Shown here: positions 1-13,300 of the stretch, one piece after another | Position numbering within the stretch: the first letter of the stretch is position 1 | Layout: the number at the start of each line of letters is the position of its first letter | Assembly: GCA_964036155.1 (NCBI GenBank) | Contig: OZ038422.1 | Location: forward strand, 29,473,201 to 29,537,200 | DNA length: 64,000 nucleotides | Source: Diploscapter coronatus | Taxonomy: Eukaryota > Nematoda > Chromadorea > Rhabditida > Rhabditidae | Reading direction: 5' to 3' | Notes under the pieces: model-generated | What the model was told of the DNA's origin: nothing | The model's input: the letters and a program-made list of their open reading frames with translations, nothing else | The model's database searches: none | Program-made: the position numbers and the translations under genes

Positions 1-1740
1 AGAATAGTCTTTGGTTCTGAAAGATCTAATTTTTTAGTCTACCTGTGCATCTTCAAGACTCCGCGAGTCATACGAAGCTATGCTGTTCTGATGCTGAACT
101 TTGCTATCAGTGACTTTGGCGCGTGTATCACTGATCTGTTTGTGGGACAGAGGTATCAAAGTCGTGATCTTTACGAATGAATATCTTGTTTAGGCTGATC
201 CCAGCAGGCATAGCTTTGGGTTATATTTCAAATGGACCATGTAAATATATCTCTGGAACAGCCTGCTACGTCGGCTACAGTTTGATGTTGCATTTTTTCG
301 CTCATTCACTGTGGTCTTTGCTGCTTTCGTTTGCGTACCGATACTATATCCTATTTCGTCCATCCCCAAGTCGGACGACATTGATGCTCATTATCTGCAT
401 CATTTATACTCCGAGTTTCTTCCAGTGGGTAAGATCAGTTGAAACTTGATTGTGCTCGCTTAAAAAATAACATTAATTTACATTGAAATATTCCATGAAT
501 TCTGGGCAGTCTGAAATTGATTGATGCTTTATCTTGGTGAATAACCTTCAACAAATTTCTCATTTCAGACCACCTTCCTGATGGCCAACGATGACCAAAC
601 TAAAGTAGAAGTCTACCTTCGGAATCGATTTCCCGACTACGACTTCGATAACAAGACCATAACTGGAACATTGAACATCTTGGAGTCCTGGCAGGCGATG
701 TTCACAATTCTCCACATGACTCTGCCAGTCACTCCGGTCTACTGCACTATTTTAATCCTGAGAAAGAAGATCATCAAGGAGTTGGTGAGCGTGGCTGGAA
801 CTATGGCGAAAATGTCTCATGCCACGAAGAGCATGCATCAGCAGCTGCTCAGGGTTAGTAGATTTGTTTGGCCAAATTGGAGACTCAATCAAAATATCAT
901 TTTTTGTGTAAAAATTAGAGTTGACCAACTCTGAATATTATTAATTTTTATCCAGTCATAAATACATTGTCATTAAGCCATTTTCTTAAACTCACCCTTA
1001 ACTTTTAGGCTCTATCTCTACAAGCCTGTCTTCCATTCTTCTTCTCTGTAGCAGTAGCTTCGTACGCTATTGGACAATTAGGTATCATCAAGTCGGCAAT
1101 CCAAGTCTATCAAGAGTTTCTTTAGGAATCTACAACAGTCCAATACTCGAGTATCTCTCATTCTCGTCACTCCTATTTATTCCAGTGATATCTCCGTTGA
1201 TATCAATTTACTTCGTTCGACCCTATCGAACCACTATTGTCCTATGGTACTATCGCTTCCGAGCGACAAAGATGCATTCCACCATCAAGCCACCGATGAC
1301 AACAACTAATTTTTTCGATGGAGAAAGCGGACCGAAGAAGTCGATGTTCTGGAATGGGACAGAGTATCAGAGCGCTGCGAGGAGCAATTATTCTCAACAG
1401 TCACATCATTACTGAATTTGTGAAATTTTCAATAAATGTTAGAAGTTTTCGATGACTACTATTCAACTATTCAATTTCATTGTTAGTTATCAAGCATGCT
1501 AATATGTTTCTAATATGGTCAGTGATTTGAGTTGCTGACCAAGGAAAGGGACTTTAGATCGGGTGGGGTTTTGTGATGAAACATATACCACTCGAAAGAG
1601 CTAAATTTTCTAAAATTTTTGAATTTTTAACATTGATCTTTTAATCTCTTCACTGGTCAGAAAACTTTTGCCCACTTGTCTAAACCAGCGATTTTTAAAA
1701 ATCATTTTTGTCTCTATTCTATTTTGTTCTGTCATTCCTC
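1..1740 (+). repeat. Tandem segmental duplication, left copy
   Basis: The block from position 1 to about 1740 repeats at 5747 to about 7490. It covers the srd gene from intron 1 through about 330 nt of 3' flank. Introns 1-3 and exons 2-4 are almost identical, and similarity falls off after about 1740. The left limit is the window edge, so the true unit may be longer. The boundary on the right is judged by eye. Confidence 0.85.
38..1415 (+). CDS. srd-family chemoreceptor, copy 1 (5'-partial)
   Basis: Serpentine receptor of the nematode class delta (Srd), a presumed seven-transmembrane chemosensory GPCR of the sensory-cilium membrane. Exons seen: 38-152, 194-428, 569-853, 1009-1081, 1126-1415. 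The first coding exon lies left of the window, by comparison with copy 2. Recognisable Srd blocks are IFKTPRVIRSYAVLMLNFAI, then LIPAGIALGYISNGPC, then LLLSFAYRYYILFRP (TM3 end), and IYFVRPYR after TM7. The tail ends in NYSQQSHHY. An AATAAA follows the stop within 20 nt. Protein from exons 2-4 is identical to copy 2, whereas the C-terminal tail (residues after the YFVRPYR block) differs strongly. Family assignment is confident from motif recall; the ligand is unknown. Confidence 0.88.
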
Positions 1741-2118
1741 GTCGATAAGGGATGACCTCTTCTATCATGCCTAAAACGATTCTTTTATCGGACAAGGCAG
1801 AGCATGGCTGCTGTTATTTTTGTCTCATTCCTAAAGATGGAATAAATCTTCAAATTCGACTAAGGACTCAAGACAATCCGCATGGACAAAATAGTGCATT
1901 CGCTAGCACCCGAGAAAGATACCGACAGGAAAACAAAATTTCCGTGGCCTGGATACACTGGGATTCCAAGTTTTGCTTGCTGACTTTTTTGATGCTATTC
2001 TATTCGAGTATGCAATTTGAATAATTTCAGGCAGACAGTCTGTGTGAGAATCGACTATGGAGAGAGGGGTGACTAGTGGCAAAAGTCTCGTTTTTGGGGG
2101 TTTTTATGTTAACTAACT

Positions 2119-2700
2119 ACAGGGTGGAAAATAGGTACTGTTGACAAAATATTTTTCGCCGTGAAAAAGAAATAAGGTTAAAATGAAAAGTCGTTTTTAT
2201 AGATAATTTATTTAGATCTTCAAAAGCAAAATCAATTAACAATTTTCGAAATAACCGCCATTGGCTTTGATACAGCGTCTGAGTCGGCGAGGGAATGAGT
2301 CGACGACGTTGCAGCTGAAGTCCGAGTCGAGATCGGCCCAGGATTTCGTCAAAGCTCGTTTGAGGGATTCCAAAGTGGTGTGGGATGTCGAGCAAGCCTT
2401 TTTCTGCAGTTCATTCCAGATGCCATACTTTGTTGATTTTTAACTCTTTCTTAACGAAAACCAATAGCTATGTTTCGTCCGAAGTCGCGACTGTTCAAAC
2501 CATCACAGATCGGAGATGAGCTTTCCTTCCGATGTGCCAACCAATTGAGTTGGCAGCAGAGACACCTGGAGCAATGATACGATCGTTTTGACGGTTGATG
2601 GTAGCCTTCACAACGAAGAGTTTCTCATCGCTGAACACAGTAGTCGAATGTGTGTACACCCAAAGCATTCTCGGAATAGCGACGACGATAAACAGGAGAC
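2119..2700 (-). mobile_element. Mariner/maT-like transposon relic
   Basis: Minus-strand remains of a Tc1/mariner-superfamily transposase. Read on the complement, 2595-2660 gives TVFSDEKLFVVKATINRQND, a mariner core block, followed by GWHIGRKAHLRSVMV and then an in-frame stop where Trp is expected. The C-terminal block, LKRALTKSWADL followed by DSFPRRLRRCIKANGGYFE, lies at about 2240-2380. The region between the blocks, which should hold a catalytic Asp, is missing. A possible end, CAGGGTGGAAAATAGGTAC after a TA, sits at 2120; no matching opposite end was found. It is dead: nonsense codons plus an internal deletion. Confidence 0.75.
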
Positions 2701-5661
2701 TGAGCGGGAATAGTTGAAATAAATGAATTTTTCAGGGTTTCTTGCGTACCGTCTCTTTTCACTTCTTCCATTCCTCTGACTCTTCAACGATCTCGACTTG
2801 GAGCTCTCCCTCGAACTTTTGCTCTGGTGACGACGCGACTTCTTTGAGTCACTGAACAAATTCAATGAGTGTGAAATTGTTGCTTAGAATGAACTCAATG
2901 AGCTGTTTTTGCAAGTTTCGTGTTGGATTTTCATCTGCACGACTATTTCATAATGAAGTTGAAAATTCACGAAGATCTTGCAGTTTTCAAAAGGGAATCC
3001 TATGAGTCAGCCATCTGTCATCTCTAGCCTTTTGTACCACTGGATCGAGGTGTGCTCCATTAGCGTTGTTGAGTTGCCTTTTCGCTCGATCGGAGATAGG
3101 TGCGTTAATGAGCGAATCATTCATCCAACTCTAAATGCAAAAAGCAAATTGCATTTCGATTTCAATCATGTATTCAAATTTTGCTTTAATGCTATTTTAA
3201 GCCGAGGAAGAAAAACAAGGATTATCCCGAACCTTTTAAATTTGAATGACTTCTAAAAGTCACATTCCTTTGAGGATTTCGATCCCATCAACAATCCATT
3301 AGCTTTGTTTTTTATGGAGGTTCTATAAAATGGAGATCATTTTGTACTTTGGAGACTCACAGAAAATTTCTACCTTTATCAAGCTCAAAACCATTTTCCC
3401 ACTTTTGATCTCATGAGAATGAATATGTTTATGAAACTTCGCTTATAGGGAAGTTATTTTCACTTCTTTATCGCTGAGTTGTTTTTGCTCCACAATATGC
3501 AACGATGCTGTTAGACATTGCCGTATTCACCTAATTTTCCTAGAATTTTTATGCATGAATTATATTGGCTCTTTGATTTTGATAATTGGAATTTCTCGAT
3601 ACTTCCGCTTTTTCACGTGACAAAGGTTTATTTTTATGAATTGTATTGTAATTCTTGGGATGCATTGCGCTCGAGAACTAATATTCCTCGATTTGCAACT
3701 TCTCACAATTACGAGCGTCAGAGATGTACGGAATGGCTTTATGAAATCTTCGGAATACGTAATACGGAACGGAATTTTAGTTCAAAACTTTCGTAACGAA
3801 ACAGACTATTCCATACATCCCTGATGAACATGTTATTATTTTCTTTCATGCACTTGGTAAATTAGTTTGGTACGCTTCGATAAATTACATAGATTCATGC
3901 AACTTTCTTTGCCTTGTAGTCTGTGTAGGTGAGTTTTTTTTTAAGAAAAATGATAGACTTTAAAGAAATCTGTCATTCATCCGGAAATCTTTAACCTTGA
4001 ACTTGATGGTTTTTTTTTCGTTTCTTGAGTTATCGTATGAATATATAAGTCATGTGTATGTGTAGAGTTCTCAAGCTCCACCCCCTTGCGAAAATGCGTT
4101 TTTGGTAGAAGTGTGATAGTTTGAAACAAAAATTTGCGGAGGAAGTATCCTTCAAACCCAAAATGTCTAGAAACAAACCCTACCTAAATCGACAATCCAT
4201 CTGATAAATGCTTGTATGCCAAAAATCAGCGCGTAATTCTTGCCCACAAGCCGAATTTTCAGTGAAAATGCGTTCATTTTGAAGGTCATAGTTTTGCGAT
4301 TTTTTGGTTTGAAAAATTTTTAATTTTCTTTTTTCTTCATAAAAACCTTATTTACAACTCTGATGATATTTCCGCGCAAAATTTGTTCCTAATACCAATT
4401 TCGCATATTTACTCGGGGATCCTAGTCATGTGTAACCTCAATTTTTTCAATGTATTTCTAGATTAGACTCTCAATTTCTAGTTTTGAACTTGCACGGTCT
4501 AATTATTATTATTGCCTGATAAAAGTAGAATCACCTTATCTTGACATGGACTACTTAGATTCTATTTCAAAGAATTCTCTTTCTGATGCATAATGGGTCT
4601 CTGCTTAAATTATCAACTCCTAGATTTTTTCTAACCTCAGGATTATTATGATTATCTGTAATTGGCTCTAGACGCAGTAGTCGTTATGAGCAATACTCCT
4701 ACGCACATTATTTTATTGGGATTTTCTTTCGGTGATTTTCCATGCGTTAAAAATCCAATTTGAAATCATGCGGACTTTGAATTTTAGATCTGCTAATAAA
4801 ATTAACTCTTTAAAAGATTAGCTAATTTCAGCGTTAAGCTCATTGACAAATCACATTCCGCATTTTTAATCCCCTAACCACAGTATACATATGTGCACTT
4901 AACGTTTCTTCTTTAATTTTTAACAGCCTGAACAAAATTATACCCGATTTTAGGGTTTTAGTGAATATGTTGGCAAAGTTAAGCTGACTTAATTTACGAT
5001 TCAATTTTATATTACCGTCTTGTTCTAGAGCACTTTCTTTTGAAATATGTTGATGTATCGTTAGTCTCTAAATTTAAACTTGACACGTGCTGGAACGTGC
5101 ATAATTTTAGCCTTTGTGGGTGAGGGTATTTCCCTAAATCTATCGCTCACTTTTTGCAACTGTACCTTCAAAAGCTACATGAGAAATTTTAGCCAATCTC
5201 ATAACCTCTTGCAAAGATTTGGAAAGCCTTGAATTTCCATGATGAGAATTTCTAAAATTGTACAGAAATTTCTACATTCCAACCCACTCAAATCCAACCT
5301 ATAAAAGCACCATTCAATCAGACTGGATTCGAGATAATAGCAAATTAAGTCAGGCTTAACAAAAGCCTTCGAGAAAATCTCATTTACTACCAATGCCCCA
5401 TATATATAATGTTTCGTAACCCAGCATATGCCAATTCGCTTTGCACATTTAAAGATATCTCTTCCCTGATATTGTTGTCAGTATCGCGTAATCAGGGGTA
5501 AGACGGAAGTTCCGATTACGAATGTTTCTTAACATTCCTGTGAGCGTGTTTTGAATTTCAACTATTGTTACACTGATCCTGAAAGACCTTAGATTTCTTC
5601 TTCTGAAATAACTCGTGATCGACTTTTCTTTCATCCAGAATCTTTTCAGAACCCAAAAGCT
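2701..5661. other. Intergenic spacer between the srd copies
   Basis: About 3 kb of AT-rich sequence with only short open frames that lack family motifs or plausible splice structure. The left 200 nt may be further decayed transposon sequence (weak similarity to a mariner N-terminal region was considered but not established). The last few hundred bases should contain the promoter of srd copy 2. I recognise nothing else. Confidence 0.5.
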
Positions 5662-7156
5662 ATGATCGACTGGCCCTTAACGATATTCGAAATCTGGCAC
5701 TACACAGTGAATACAATTGGTATTTGCTCTAATGCTTTGTTGAGTAAGAATAGTCTTTGATTCTGAAAGATCAGTTTTTTAAGTCTACCTGTGCATCTTC
5801 AAGACTCCGCGAGTCATACGAAGTTATGCTGTTCTGATGCTGAACTTTGCTATCAGTGACTTTGGCGCGTGTATCACTGATCTATTTGTGGGACAGAGGT
5901 ATCAAAGCCGTGATCTTTACGAATGAATATCTTGTTTAGGCTGATCCCAGCAGGCATAGCTTTGGGTTATATTTCAAATGGACCATGTAAATATATCTCT
6001 GGAACAGCCTGCTACGTCGGCTACAGTTTGATGTTGCATTTTTTCGCTCATTCACTGTGGTCTTTGCTGCTTTCGTTTGCGTACCGATACTATATCCTAT
6101 TTCGTCCATCCCCAAGTCGGACGACATTGATGCTCATTATCTGCATCATTTATACTCCGAGTTTCTTCCAGTGGGTAAGATCAGTTGAAACTTGATTGTG
6201 CTCGCTTAAAAAATAACATTAATTTACATTGAAATATTCCATGAATTCTGGGCAGTCTGAAATTGATTGATGCTTTATCTTGGTGAATAACCTTCAACAA
6301 ATTTCTCATTTCAGACCACCTTCCTGATGGCCAACGATGACCAAACTAAAGTAGAAGTCTACCTTCGGAATCGATTTCCCGACTACGACTTCGATAACAA
6401 GACCATAACTGGAACATTGAACATCTTGGAGTCCTGGCAGGCGATGTTCACAATTCTCCACATGACTCTGCCAGTCACTCCGGTCTACTGCACTATTTTA
6501 ATCCTGAGAAAGAAGATCATCAAGGAGTTGGTGAGCGTGGCTGGAACTATGGCGAAAATGTCTCATGCCACGAAGAGCATGCATCAGCAGCTGCTCAGGG
6601 TTAGTAGATTTTTTGGCCAATTTGAAGATTCAATCGAGATATCAAAATGTTATTTCCTGTCTAAAAATTAGAGTTGACCAACTCTGAATATTATTAATTT
6701 TTATCCAGTCATAAATACATTATCATTAAGCCATTTTCTCAAACTCACCCTTAACTTTCAGGCCCTTACTATTCAAGCCTGCCTTCCATTCTTCTTCTCT
6801 GTAGCAGTAGCTTCGTACGCCATTGGACAATTAGGTACCATTAAGCCAGCAATTAAAGTTGACCAAGAGCTTCTTCAGGAATCTACAACGGTCCAATACT
6901 CGAGTATCTCACGTTTTCGTCAGTTCTATTGATTCCAGCGATATCTCCGTTGATATCGATTTACTTCGTTCGACCCTATCGATCCACTGTCATCCTGTGG
7001 TACTATAAATTCAAGAACATACAATTTCGAGTCACCATTGGTCCTATCAAAGCGCCAGAAGCTGAGAGTGGATATAGAAAATCGAGATTCTGGAATGGGA
7101 CAGAGTATCAAAGCGCTGCGAGGAGCAATTATTCTCAACAGTCACATCATTACTGA
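5662..7156 (+). CDS. srd-family chemoreceptor, copy 2 (complete)
   Basis: Complete Srd-class seven-transmembrane receptor, predicted 355 residues. Exons: 5662-5743, 5784-5898, 5940-6174, 6315-6599, 6762-6834, 6879-7156. Introns are 40-41 nt early in the gene, the longest is 162 nt, and intron 5 is 44 nt. The start ATG gives MIDWPLTIFEIWHYTVNTIG, which leads directly into TM1. Without the 44-nt intron 5 the frame would break between TM6 and TM7; splicing it restores QLGIYNGPILEYL. Motifs are as in copy 1. The tail reads KNIQFRVTIGPIKAPEAESG, unlike copy 1. AATAAA lies about 15 nt after the stop. Expected in ciliated sensory neurons (family knowledge); no regulatory motif was recognised. Confidence 0.9.
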
Positions 7157-7490
7157 ATTTGTGAAATTTTCAATAAATGTTAGAAATTTTCGATGACTAC
7201 TATTCAACTATTCAATTTCATTGTTAGTTATTAAGCATGCTAATATGTTTCTAATATAGTCAGTGATTCGAATTGCTGACCAGGGAAGGAACTTTAGATC
7301 GGGTAGGGTTTTGCGATGAAACATGTACCACTCGAAAGAGCTAAATTTTCTAAAATTTTTAAAGTTTTGATACTGATCTTTTCGCTGGTCAGAAAACTTT
7401 CGCCATTTGCCCGACCCAGCGTCTTTCTCATACCACTCATCGGCTCTTTTTATGGTCTTCTTTCTTTCTCTATAATCCCTCGATGATATA
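5747..7490 (+). repeat. Tandem segmental duplication, right copy
   Basis: Partner of the block at 1-1740, in direct orientation and offset by about 5.74 kb. The conserved 3' flank (7157-7490) continues past the polyadenylation signal, so the duplication was genomic and not a retrocopy; the introns are retained as well. Confidence 0.85.
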
Positions 7491-7722
7491 TAATTTAGCG
7501 GAAAAAGTAGCATTCGCAACACTTCCTCATGAGATCTTTTTCTAGAAAACTTGTCCAGGATCTATGATATTTGTTCTCACTCGGGTCCATTTGGTATCTA
7601 ATCTAAAACTGCTAAATGAGCAAACCTAATTTCTTCGCATGCATTCTTATCAGTGTGTTCTTAACCATCTCTGATCAGACTATTTTTCCCCTGGTTATAT
7701 CATTTAATCAAGATTTTTGACC

Positions 7723-10017
7723 ATGCTACTAAATAAGCGAATTTCTTCACTATTTTTTTTAGTTATTTTCGTAATTTTCTATTTTACGCAATTTTCTAAT
7801 GGCATAATTATCGAGACTAGTCTGGGTAGATTGAGGGGATACAACGTTTCCACGAATGTGCATAGGACCGTTCATATTTTTAAGGTAAGAACCTCGCTAG
7901 GATCAACCTTGGATTACAAGCCTTATTCAGCTATCTTAGAAAGTGCCTTACGCTGCTCCACCCGTCGGCGATCTTCGTTTTGCCTATCCGCAACCACCTA
8001 TCAAGTGGAATGGGGTATGGGATGCTACAGGTGAAATATTTTCGAACTATCCAAATGCGTTTCAGATAGACAAGAAATGGGCTAAAAATATCCGATTTTG
8101 AATTGCAACTATAAAGATCTTCGTACTAATACCATAAAAGGAACTCATACCTGATAATAGAAGGGTTGTAGTATATATGAGGTATTTATTCTTTAGAATT
8201 CGGCCCTGGATGCATGGAAAATTCTTCGACGACCAGAAATCATCCAGAGGTCATTTCAGAAGACTGTCTATTTTTGAACTTCTATACTAATGACTACTGC
8301 TTGGTGAGAGAAGAATAACTTTCAAAAGTTTTTTTTTCTGTTTTAAATTAAATTTCAGAAATATAAGAACTGTTCTACCGTATTCTACATTCACGGTGGT
8401 GCGATGGCATTTGATAGCCCAGTGGTGTTTCGTGATAATAGAATGGTTGAGAATTTCCCTTCAAAGGACGTGATCATGATCCTAGCTGCTTATCGATTAA
8501 ATGTATTTTCACATTTAGTCTTCGGCGATGACAGCGTTGTTCCTAGGAATCTACCCATTTATGGTTACCTTCTAAGTTATCCGAAAATTTGAAATTTTCA
8601 ACGCTTTAGACATCCTTTATGGCCTAGAATTCGTGAATCGCGAACTCCGCAACTTCGGTGGCAATCCAAATTCAGTAACTGTCTTCGGTCACTCATCTGG
8701 TGGGAATCTTGCACTAGCAATGGCGTTCTCGAAGAACATCGATCCTGAGCAGAGGTTGATTTGATGACTGTCATAATAGGCGCAAGGTTTTCAGACTCTT
8801 CCAAAGAGTCATTGGTATGTCACCGTCTTCTGGAAGCTATACTCTGGAGAAGAAGCAGAATAACACCAAAATCATCGTTGAGATGGCAAATGTACCTTTT
8901 TTTGTTAGAAAGATGAAAATTTCAAACCTTTTCAGTGCACTAGAAGTAATGTCCCTGAAATTGTCGACTGTATGAGGAAGGTCGACGCTTTTGAATTACT
9001 GAGGTCTTTGAACGTTCAAAAACTTCTTCTCTATGCTGAATTCTCAGATATTCTCGGATAATGGACGATCGCAGTAACGAATTGAACCCATTCACTGGGA
9101 TATTCTGGACTCCTCCATTGTTCAGCTTCTCTAGCTTCATGGAGCAGCTTCAGCAGGATGTCAAGGTACTCAAAAGCATTAATCCTTGATTTCCCAATGA
9201 TTTTAGTCTAGAGACATTCTCCTCGGCGCTACCGATCGAGAATACGACTTTCCGCAATTTGATAAAAAGGACGACTGGAGAGATAACGATGTTACCATGA
9301 GTGAAGAATTCGGCTACAAAAATCAGAAGGACATTCAAAGGATCTTCGAGCGAGACCTTGTAAGCGGGAAACTCGGTATCGCGCCTTAATTTGCCAAAAA
9401 TCATTAAAATCTTCTAGACCATGCGCACGACACTCTTCAAATTTTCACTGCGACAGAAATGCTAGCCAACTCGATGAGAAGATTAGGGGGGAATGTAGGA
9501 TTACAAGATTTTTCCGGCTAAAAATGTTGTTTTTAGGTCTATCTATATTCGATTACAGTTCCGAAAGGTCGATCAACGCATAACGCGGATCGCCAGTACA
9601 TTCTCGGATATCCGTTCAGAAATGAAATTAGCTGGACTGACGCTGATGACTATACAACCGGGCAATTCTACGCTCAGCTCTATGCCAACTTCATCAAAAC
9701 GGGTAAACCAGAGTTAGGTAAGTTGGAGGAAGTCCTTTCAGGATTCCTCTGAGAATTTTAGGATTCAAAAAGCTAAAGCCTGGACTTGATAATTACTTAC
9801 AAGTGGCGTTCAATACGAGTGCCGGCATAAAACCGGCTATGGTGAATTTTTATCAATGGAAGGTCTGCTTCTTCTTGTTTTTTTTTTTTTTTTAAAGAAT
9901 ATTTTGTTCTAGGTTGTAAGCTACTTCCAACACCATTTGCGAAAATTGGACTCTGCTATTTCGTACGTAAAAAAACTGTTCTTCAAGGATCATTTTCTAA
10001 AGCTTTATTTAAAATAG
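7723..10017 (+). CDS. Secreted type-B carboxylesterase
   Basis: Alpha/beta-hydrolase of the carboxylesterase/cholinesterase family, predicted 541 residues. Thirteen exons: 7723-7884, 7940-8030, 8197-8303, 8359-8563, 8610-8754, 8795-8891, 8936-9003, 9048-9165, 9207-9375, 9418-9494, 9537-9717, 9762-9862, 9913-10017. A hydrophobic signal peptide (residues about 9-25) precedes the mature start [13 protein letters not shown]. Family blocks in order: [29 protein letters not shown] (oxyanion hole), nucleophile elbow [17 protein letters not shown] (acid residue), and STHNADRQY (catalytic His). All three catalytic positions are therefore present, so it is likely an active esterase of the secretory pathway. 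The usual GESAG elbow is GHSSG here. The substrate cannot be told. AATAAA lies about 12 nt after the stop. Exon 7/8 and 9/10 junctions were chosen to keep the frame. Confidence 0.88.
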
Positions 10018-10326
10018 TTCTGATATCAATAAAACACGAATAAAGCAAGTAAAAATTTGAGGCATTTTGGAATAGATTACATGGCTGAATTGAGATTTCT
10101 GAATTAACTAATTTTGAACTAATTAGGAAGATAATTGAACTATGCTGAATTTTGATCACATTCTAATATCGTAACCGGTCATGATAGGATTGATAATATG
10201 CTATTTTTGGGTAAATGAAATTATGACAAAGTGTGGAAATTCGTTGAAGCTACTTGAGTATCGGTTGTGACTGAATTTTGTGGAAGTCTCAATGCTCTAA
10301 CTAAAAAGGTGAAAGTGTTACAAAAA

Positions 10327-13300
10327 TTAATACTTATTAAGGTCGAGGGACCCGGTCTTTTCAATCCTCGGTAGTTTTTCGAACGATGTTCTCCTCGAGT
10401 CCAGCTTTTCGTGCTTATCTTGTTTGTCGTGTTTTTCACTCTTTCCATTTTTATCTCCGTTCTTTCCATTCTTGCTGCTGCTTTGTCGACTCGGCAGTTT
10501 ACTGCTTCCAGGGGTGTTCTTGTCATCGTCCGAGTCATCGTCGAATTTCTTGATCTGAAATTTCATTGTTTCAACGAGAAGTTCATGAAATGGATTGACT
10601 CTCCGATTTTAGTTGAATATGCATCTCCACCTCAGATCTTTAAACAGTCAGGAAAACTTCAAATAAGTTTAAAATTCACCACCTCAGACGAGCCGAAAAT
10701 GCATCTCATAATTTGTTGTTAGTGCAAGCAAGCTAGGCGAAAAACCGCAATCACCTCACTCAAATCAGGATCTTCATGACTGATGAATCTCTTTACGTCT
10801 TTTCCGAGGGTTCCGAGTGAGGCTTGTCTCGATTGTCGCCGCTTCATGCCCGGAGTTCCCTTTTGGGCCTCTTCCAGCTCTCGCAGTTCCTTCTTAGCGC
10901 TATCTACAATCAAGTGCTTTGCTTTTCTAAACTTAAATTTAAAATTTAAAGTTCTAACACTATCAATCAAGAACTACCGTAAAATTTGAATAGAAACGAT
11001 ACCTGGAACAATCAAAGGTAAAACTCTGTCCATTTGTTTGAGAGCTTTTCGTCGTTCTTCGATTTCGTAGTGAGAGGTGTAGAGCGCTCCGACTAATTCA
11101 GTGGTGAAAACGACATCGGCGTGTTGAGCGATGAGCATTAGCAGAAATACACCATCAATGCCAAGGTACTTTTCGATGAAACAGTCGACTTGAGCCCGGG
11201 AGTCTGAATTTTAGAAGTTGAAGAATATTGTAACTTTCAAAAATTATTCATATTTCAGGGGGTTCTATCAAAAACGATCTAATTTTTCTGCGAGCTCAAG
11301 AATCACTAAAATATGATATGTCTCAAGAGTATTCTATATTTTGATGAAACTTATCAAGAATGTGTTGTCAACTTCAGTGACTATAAGATTATCAAAAAGT
11401 GCATAAAAATAAAATAACTGTTTTTTCACACCTGAATTCGGTTTATCATATGGAGTATCCGCGCACATTTCGAGATGATTCACGATAAAGTGTTCTTTGG
11501 TTGGATGGTTGAAGACGCAAAGCATCCAGCTTAGCAAGTTACACAAAGTGAACGTCGATAGGATTACGTACCTAAAAATTTACATCGTTCGGAAAAAGAT
11601 GATATTTCTTACCAGAACCAAAGTAGCTGGAAGATTCTCTCCAGGAAGATATTCATCAGTAGAACGCATTGGACGGTGAAAGTTTGAATGTTACCCATTT
11701 CTCGAACCTAAAAATGAAGCTCTTGAAATACGCTATAGGATATTTCGAATTTTGAAACAAATAACTAAGCAGTTTATAATAATATTTTGAGAAAATACCT
11801 CAAAATCGCATAGAGTGACCCTCGGGAAGATGCCGTGCTCTTTCCAGGTCAAATTGCTCGTCCACAAAGTCATCCAGACGTCGTACCCAAAATGGGAGCC
11901 CCGATCCGGGAGCATGTAACTAAAAATTTGACCCTCAAAAATCCTATTTTAGAAAACCCCGAAAGAAAACAAGGGCAGCCTTGATAAAAACCAAAAGGAA
12001 AAATCCATGTGTTGGACTTACTCGTTCAAAAGCTTCGTTTGCCAAACACAATTTATCAGGAAGGCGATTTTTGCGAGTAAATAGATGAACGTCACATAGT
12101 ACATCGAATATTTGATGTTGAGAAATCGAAGTATTTTGTGGGGAACGAGTTTTCTCTGGAATTGAAGATAAAAATTGAAGAAATTTTTTGAAAAACAAAT
12201 TGTCACCTTCTTGAGCCTCTTTTGGAATCTTAGAGCCCCTTGCAAGTGAACGGAGAGAGCTCGGACGTTGGCTTTCTTCACCTCTGGAACAGCGTTATTG
12301 TCGTCGGAACAGGCGCGCAGAAGTTCGCCGACCTGCATTCCTGAAAATCGAGCGGGAAAAATACGATTTAAAAAAAACTGTTTAAAGAAATGCTAAATAT
12401 GAAGGTTTTTGAAACTGATAGTGTATGGCAATACAAATTAAATTGAATAAACGAACCACTCTGACTCGCAAAATACTTCCAGATAAAACAAGGCAGTTTG
12501 AAGCAACAAGCTTCGAATAACAGAAAGAAAGCCATCCATTGATAATAACTGACCTAGAAATCCCTTAAAAATAAATTTTAAAAATCCAAAATTTTCCTAC
12601 TTTTTCGCCTCCCTTCTTCAATTTGTGAATCTTTCTTCCATTCGTGGAAGTTCCGTTGTTTTTGTCGGTTCCCGGTGATTTTTCAACCGAAATAAAGTCG
12701 TCCTCCAAAATAACCTCGTTGTGAAAATGCATTCCGTCGGGGATTTTAGACTCGTCTAAAATAGAAACTAAAAATAAAAAAAGAAGAAAACAAAACCTCG
12801 TTTAGTTGGAGCAATTTGATTTTGATCATTTTCATCTTCAATAGTCCAAATAGTCGAAGTGAACGGGACGAAATAGGTCTGTTCCGACCAACAGTATTGC
12901 TCGGCGTACTGTAGTTTGAAATTTAGTTATTTTTTAAACGAAATTTTAGTGGATTTTTAAAATAACTTTCATCATATCTGCAAACAGCGGAGCAAAAATC
13001 CTTTCAATAAATGATAGCATTGAAGCTTATTAAAGATAAGATAAAAATTGGTCTTCTATGAATTACTTCAAATATTTCGGGTTAGCCTATCAAACTAGGA
13101 AAATAGATAAATAAAATTGTCGAGACTTATTTGATTTTTATAAATCTTCAAAAATAATTAAAAAAAAAAAAAAACCCCAACCTGCGTCCAAGCATTGGTA
13201 AAATCTGTCGGTACCATGCATTCTATCGGTTTTCCTCCAAATTGTTTCCACGAAACCAGAACGGCCAAACCGACCAGTAAATTCGTAGTGAAAAACGAGT

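Noticed and set aside
7208..7522. 104-codon minus-strand frame in the srd 3' flank
   Set aside because: The copy 1 flank has stops in the same frame and no shared protein; the conservation is DNA-level duplication, not coding constraint.
9004..9062. Premature stop in the esterase near [11 protein letters not shown]
   Set aside because: A short intron (9004-9047) with good GT and CTCAG ends removes it and restores the family reading frame through [10 protein letters not shown].
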